Assembly: GCA_900540085.1 (NCBI GenBank)
Contig: UQEU01000004.1
Coordinates: 1 to 64,000 of the forward strand
Direction of reading: 5' to 3'
DNA: 64,000 nucleotides
Source: an uncultured Eubacteriales bacterium
GTDB taxonomy: Bacteria > Bacillota > Clostridia > Oscillospirales > Acutalibacteraceae
Part shown: positions 61,082 through 64,000 of the stretch, in pieces
How the letters are laid out: each line of letters begins with the position of its first letter
Numbering within the stretch: position 1 is the first letter of the stretch
Program-made: the position numbers and the translations under genes
The notes under the pieces: generated by a model
Told to the model about the DNA's origin: nothing
The model's database searches: none
Seen by the model: only the letters and a program-made list of their open reading frames with translations

Positions 61082-61340
61082 TGTTAATTTCCTTTTTCAA
61101 CTGTTCAAAAATATCGTCATCTATTTTCATCTTGAAAACATTTTCAAGTGAATGTTTTTTTATGGCAAGCGTCAAGCACTTTTCATTGTTGCAAATATAT
61201 GCTCCTCTGCCTGATTTTTTGCCTGTTTTATCTATTGAAATATCACCTTCGGGACTTTTCACAACTCTGATTAAACTGTTTTTTTCAAATCGCTCACGAC
61301 ATCCCAAGCACATTCTCATAGGAATATGTTTTTCTTTCAA
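61074..61340 (-). CDS. rnpM: RNase P modulator RnpM (YlxR, DUF448)
   Basis: The YlxR family was shown in Bacillus to bind and modulate RNase P. The protein (88 residues) has the conserved RMCLGCRERFEKNSLIRVV and the glycine/arginine patch GRGAYIC, with NNEKCL after it. The frame opens at GTG 61349, but the TTG at 61340 gives the family-typical start MKEKHIPMRMC and a workable ribosome binding site (agga), so I use it. It is nested between nusA and ylxQ. Confidence 0.9.
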   Translation of the reverse strand: MKEKHIPMRMCLGCRERFEKNSLIRVVKSPEGDISIDKTGKKSGRGAYICNNEKCLTLAIKKHSLENVFKMKIDDDIFEQLKKEINNE

Positions 61341-61361
61341 GCAAATCACATCCTGACTGAA

Positions 61362-62420
61362 TTATTCTGCTTCGCCTGTATAAAAACCGCTTTCGGGTTT
61401 AATATCTATTTTCCAATTTGTAAGTTTAGCTGCAAGTCTTACATTTTGACCTTTGTTTCCGATAGCAAGGCTGAGTTGGTCATCGGGAACTGTTGCTCTG
61501 CAGGACTTAACTGCCTCGTCGAGAATTTCAACAGAAATGACATCACTCGGGGCAAGTGCGGCAGAAATAAATTCTGTTGGCTCTTCGCTGTACTTGACAA
61601 TATCTATTTTTTCTCCGCCGAGTGCCTCAACTATTGTTGAAACACGCTGACCTCTCGGGCCGATACATGAACCTACAGGGTCAACATTTTCATCTTTACT
61701 GTAAACTGCAATTTTTGTTCTTGAGCCTGCTTCACGGGAAACCGACATAATTTCTATTGTTCCGTCATAAATTTCAGGAACTTCTGTTTCAAAAAGACGG
61801 CGAACAAGACCCGGGTGTGTTCTTGAAATCATTATCTTCGGACCTTTACCGCTTTCTTTAACATCTACAACAAATATTTTAATAAGTGAATCTTCAACTA
61901 AAACTTCACCCGGCACCTGTTCTGACTTGGGAAGAACTGCCTCGCTCTTTCCAATCTCAAGTGTTGCATTGCCTGTAATTGGGTCAATTTTAACAACTTT
62001 TGCCGTAAGGAGTTCTTGGTTTTTACTTTGGAATTCTTTATACATTTGGCTTCTTTCTGCCTCACGAATTCCTTGTCTGATAACATGCTTTGCTGTTTGA
62101 GCAACAACTCTTCCGAGATTTTTTGTTTTAATCGGAATATCTATTGTTCCGCCGATTTTAGCACTTTTTTTGATTTGTTGTGCCTGTTCCAAAGTCAAAT
62201 CTGTATCTTCGTCTTCAACTTCCTCCACAACATTTTTTGTAGCATAAACTTTAATTTTTTGTTTGTCGGGGTCAATATCGCAATGAACGATGTCTTTTCC
62301 GCCGAAATCGTGTTTTGCGGCAACTATAATTGCAGTTGAAATCTTTTCAAAAAGATAGTCTGCCGGTATTCCTTTTTCCTGTTCAAGCATATGAACTGCC
62401 TCAAAAAATTCTTTGCTCAT
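61362..62420 (-). CDS. nusA: Transcription termination/antitermination protein NusA
   Basis: NusA modulates RNA polymerase pausing and termination. The 352-residue protein has an N-terminal RNAP-binding domain (1-125), an S1 domain, and two KH domains with SCIGPRGQRVSTIVEALGGE and AIGNKGQNVRLAAKLTNW. It lacks the C-terminal acidic repeats, as is normal outside gamma-proteobacteria. It follows rimP by 21 bases. Confidence 0.97.
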   Translation of the reverse strand: MSKEFFEAVHMLEQEKGIPADYLFEKISTAIIVAAKHDFGGKDIVHCDIDPDKQKIKVYATKNVVEEVEDEDTDLTLEQAQQIKKSAKIGGTIDIPIKTKNLGRVVAQTAKHVIRQGIREAERSQMYKEFQSKNQELLTAKVVKIDPITGNATLEIGKSEAVLPKSEQVPGEVLVEDSLIKIFVVDVKESGKGPKIMISRTHPGLVRRLFETEVPEIYDGTIEIMSVSREAGSRTKIAVYSKDENVDPVGSCIGPRGQRVSTIVEALGGEKIDIVKYSEEPTEFISAALAPSDVISVEILDEAVKSCRATVPDDQLSLAIGNKGQNVRLAAKLTNWKIDIKPESGFYTGEAE

Positions 62421-62441
62421 TTTTTCAGTTTTCCTCCGTAA

Positions 62442-62930
62442 TTAAATTTCCTGTTTGAAATCATTTATATCGAAATCGTCAAGTTTGATAAAAGACGAGT
62501 CTTTTTTATTTACTTTAATTTCTTTGCCGTCCTGTAAAACAAGTGTAATTTCTCCGTTTTGATAGTCTGTCATTTTACCTGTAAAATCACGAACATTGTC
62601 AATAGGGCGAATTGTTCTCAAAATTATCGAACTGCCTACGAACTTTTCAAAATGTTCGTCTTTAACAAGTTCACGCTCAATACCCGGCGATGAAACCTCT
62701 AACATATAACTTTGCTTAATAGGGTCTGCTTCATCGAGCGGTTTTGTAACGGCACGGGTAAGATTGACGCAATCATCAACTGAAACTCCTCCGTCTTTGT
62801 CGATAAAAACACGCAGATACCATTGTGAGCCTTCTTTGACAAAACGCACATCCCAAATATCTAAACCGAGTTCGTCTGCAAACGGTTTGATTATATCGGC
62901 AATGCGTTCAACTGTATTTTTACCTGCCAT
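62442..62930 (-). CDS. rimP: Ribosome maturation factor RimP
   Basis: RimP is needed for 30S maturation. The 162-residue protein has the conserved ELGLDIWDVRFVKEGSQWYLRVFIDKDGGVSVDDC and YMLEVSSPGIERELV segments. It is the first gene of the nusA-infB operon, preceded by a ~100-nt leader with a stable GAAA-capped hairpin. The ribosome binding site is gggag. Confidence 0.96.
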   Translation of the reverse strand: MAGKNTVERIADIIKPFADELGLDIWDVRFVKEGSQWYLRVFIDKDGGVSVDDCVNLTRAVTKPLDEADPIKQSYMLEVSSPGIERELVKDEHFEKFVGSSIILRTIRPIDNVRDFTGKMTDYQNGEITLVLQDGKEIKVNKKDSSFIKLDDFDINDFKQEI

Positions 62931-62956
62931 AAGCCAAAAACTCCCTTATAATAATT

Positions 62957-62984
62957 TGAGAGCGAACCTTTCGGCTCACTCTCA
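62957..62984 (-). promoter_or_regulatory. GAAA-tetraloop hairpin in the rimP operon leader
   Basis: The leader RNA reads TGAGAGTGAGCC-GAAA-GGTTCGCTCTCA, a 12-bp stem (two G-U pairs) capped by a GNRA tetraloop. It is followed by AT-rich sequence without a T-run, so it is not a classic terminator. It may stabilise the mRNA or bind a protein. Confidence 0.6.
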
Positions 62985-63011
62985 CCTTGAGAATATAGAA
63001 TTACTATCTAT

Positions 63012-63039
63012 ATAATATCACGATTTATTCAAATGTCAA
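63012..63039 (-). promoter_or_regulatory. Promoter of the rimP-nusA-infB operon
   Basis: TTGACA (63034-63039), a 16-bp spacer and TATTAT (63012-63017) are seen on the minus strand. Confidence 0.75.
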
Positions 63040-63142
63040 GACTTTCAGGTCTTATATTTAAAATAAATATATAAATTATAATTATTTACATATCACAAAA
63101 CACAACAAACAAAAAATATTGATATTTATTTATGTTTATTCA

Positions 63143-63171
63143 TTGACAACTTTAGTCTAATGCGTTAGAAC
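63143..63171 (+). promoter_or_regulatory. Promoter and candidate operator of the BlaI-like gene
   Basis: TTGACA (63143-63148), a 17-bp spacer and TAGAAC (63166-63171) form a promoter. The inverted repeat TCTAA-TGCG-TTAGA (63156-63169) overlaps the -10 region, where BlaI-type repressors usually bind. Confidence 0.55.
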
Positions 63172-63206
63172 AGCAAAAAACATACACTCGCTTTAGGATG
63201 ATTACT

Positions 63207-63575
63207 ATGGAAAGCACAAATAAAACTCCAAAAATTTTTGAAAGTGAATACAGATTTTGCTTAATTTTATGGGAAAATGAACCTATAAAAAGTTCCGAAC
63301 TTGCAAAATTGTGCAAAGAGAAACTCGGATGGTCAAGAACAACAACATACACCTTAATAAAGAGATTATCCGAAAGAAATGTTGTGAAAAATGAAAATAC
63401 AATTATCACATCTATCGTAAGCAAAGAAGAAGCACAAAATTCAAAAATTGACGAGTTAGTTGAAAAAAATTTTAACGGCTCAATACCCGAATTTATATCT
63501 GCATTTACAAAACACCAAGTTCTTACAAAAAAAGATAAAGAAGAAATTTTGAAAATGATTGAAGATAACAGGTGA
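63207..63575 (+). CDS. BlaI/MecI-family transcriptional repressor
   Basis: The protein (122 residues) is a winged-helix repressor of the BlaI/MecI/CopY type. The N-terminal domain has FESEYRFCLILWENEPIKSSELA and the recognition helix WSRTTTYTLIKRLSERNVV. The C-terminal dimerisation tail has the KEEILKMIEDN segment, with ISAFTKHQ before it. ATG 63207 has agga upstream; another ATG nine bases earlier lacks spacing. It is paired with a BlaR-type sensor gene, so it is likely inactivated by cleavage. The target genes are unknown. Confidence 0.9.
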   Translation: MESTNKTPKIFESEYRFCLILWENEPIKSSELAKLCKEKLGWSRTTTYTLIKRLSERNVVKNENTIITSIVSKEEAQNSKIDELVEKNFNGSIPEFISAFTKHQVLTKKDKEEILKMIEDNR

Positions 63576-63579
63576 TTTT

Positions 63580-64000
63580 ATGAAATTTTTAATTGTAGAT
63601 TTTTTCAATCTGAGCATAGTGGCTTGTTGGATGATAATCATAGTTTTAATTCTGAGATTGTTTCTGAAAAGAACACCGAAAGTATTTAACTGTATTTTAT
63701 GGTGTATGGTTTGGCTGAGAATGATAATCCCCGTTTCTGTTACAAGCCACCTAAGTATGATACCGAGTATTGAATTGTTAAATAAAAAATATCTCTATGA
63801 ACACATTTTTAGAATCAATACAGGAATTTATTTTTTTGACTATGGAATAAACGAAGCACTTGCCGACACATACTTTGAAGGAATAAGCGTTCCTATGGGT
63901 GCTTTGTCAACATTTTTCAAAATATTCACTATTGTTTGGATAGTAGAAACGGCAGTATTTTTCGTATTATCGGCAGTTAATTATATCAAATTACGAAAAA
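63580..64000 (+). CDS. BlaR1/MecR1-type sensor protease (M56), N-terminal part
   Basis: The frame is open from ATG 63580 to the end of the window (140 codons) and continues outside. The visible part has a hydrophobic helix at about 10-27, then the family motif KRTPKVFNCILWCMVWLRMI leading into a second helix. A loop follows, then a third helix near residue 120. The M56 metalloprotease motif lies beyond the window. The ribosome binding site ggtg overlaps the stop of the BlaI-like gene, giving the usual blaI-blaR pair. Confidence 0.85.
   Translation, partial: MKFLIVDFFNLSIVACWMIIIVLILRLFLKRTPKVFNCILWCMVWLRMIIPVSVTSHLSMIPSIELLNKKYLYEHIFRINTGIYFFDYGINEALADTYFEGISVPMGALSTFFKIFTIVWIVETAVFFVLSAVNYIKLRK

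Noticed and set aside
1..64000. tRNA, rRNA, CRISPR, insertion sequence or prophage genes
   Set aside because: No cloverleaf-like tRNA with CCA or T-loop pattern, no rRNA segment, no regular spacer-repeat array and no transposase, integrase or phage structural protein were recognised by eye.

Overview
The window is AT-rich DNA from a low-GC, Gram-positive, endospore-forming bacterium. It is most likely a member of the Clostridia, and an anaerobic gut-type lineage is my inference. The evidence is: anaerobic ribonucleotide reductase (NrdD/NrdG); the sporulation genes spoIIE and spoVT; a HrcA/CIRCE heat-shock operon; a T-box in front of leuA; a teichoic-acid-type polymerase; Firmicute gene orders (hrcA-grpE-dnaK-dnaJ, rimP-nusA-rnpM-ylxQ-infB-rbfA-nrnA-truB-ribF, rpsF-ssb-rpsR); strong AGGAGG-type ribosome binding sites; and TTGACA/TATAAT promoters. 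No rRNA, tRNA, CRISPR array, insertion sequence or prophage was recognised. This is mostly core chromosome.

Layout. 1-1.2 kb: 3' end of nrdD and complete nrdG. 1.27-6.06 kb (minus): dnaJ, dnaK, grpE and hrcA behind a perfect CIRCE operator. 6.2-11.6 kb (minus): a secreted CHAP protein, malic enzyme, a malate/lactate dehydrogenase family protein, glpK with a structured leader, and acpP. 11.7-16.4 kb (plus): aroE-aroK, then a GT2/TagF-type fusion and a TagG-type permease. 16.4-18.3 kb (minus): phosphohexomutase followed by an overlooked 31-codon membrane peptide. 18.4-20.6 kb (plus): comM/yifB and a LUD protein. 20.7-23.9 kb (minus): T-box-leuA-leuB. 24-25.2 kb (plus): spoVT and a ~440-nt candidate C-rich structured RNA. 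25.3-28 kb (minus): rlmH, an MBL-fold hydrolase and murA. 28.2-33.4 kb: a GH20 hexosaminidase, a divergent metallophosphoesterase with a TetR regulator, and a polysaccharide deacetylase. 33.4-38.8 kb (minus): spoIIE and the nadA-nadB-nadC operon. 39-41.5 kb (plus): a HAD phosphatase and glmS. 41.6-44.2 kb (minus): dusB-nagA-trmL. 44.3-53.5 kb (plus): polA, rimI, an unknown membrane protein, tsaD, GTP-type PEPCK and a second GH20. 53.6-63 kb (minus): rpsF-ssb-rpsR and the nusA/infB operon. 63.2-64 kb (plus): a BlaI/BlaR-like pair cut by the window end.

Functional links. Amino-sugar handling recurs: two signal-less GH20 enzymes, nagA, glmS, murA and the phosphohexomutase could form an intracellular GlcNAc recycling and re-use network. 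PEPCK, malic enzyme and the Ldh2-family enzyme sit around the PEP/pyruvate/malate node. The translation genes form the standard nusA-infB block.

The most interesting item is the stretch after spoVT (about 24757-25199). It has a promoter-like start, a chain of hairpins whose loops or linkers carry runs of five to seven C, one loop carrying a perfect anti-Shine-Dalgarno CTCCTT, and a strong terminator. It looks like a C-rich regulatory RNA. The unusually G-rich ribosome binding sites of acpP, glpK and the 29.8-kb metallophosphoesterase gene in this same window are each complementary to it over 7 nt. Secondary items are an attenuator-like glpK leader with a 9-codon ORF, the 31-codon ORF after the phosphohexomutase, a metallophosphoesterase with a degraded active site, an aberrant RibF, and an unknown membrane protein placed between rimI and tsaD.
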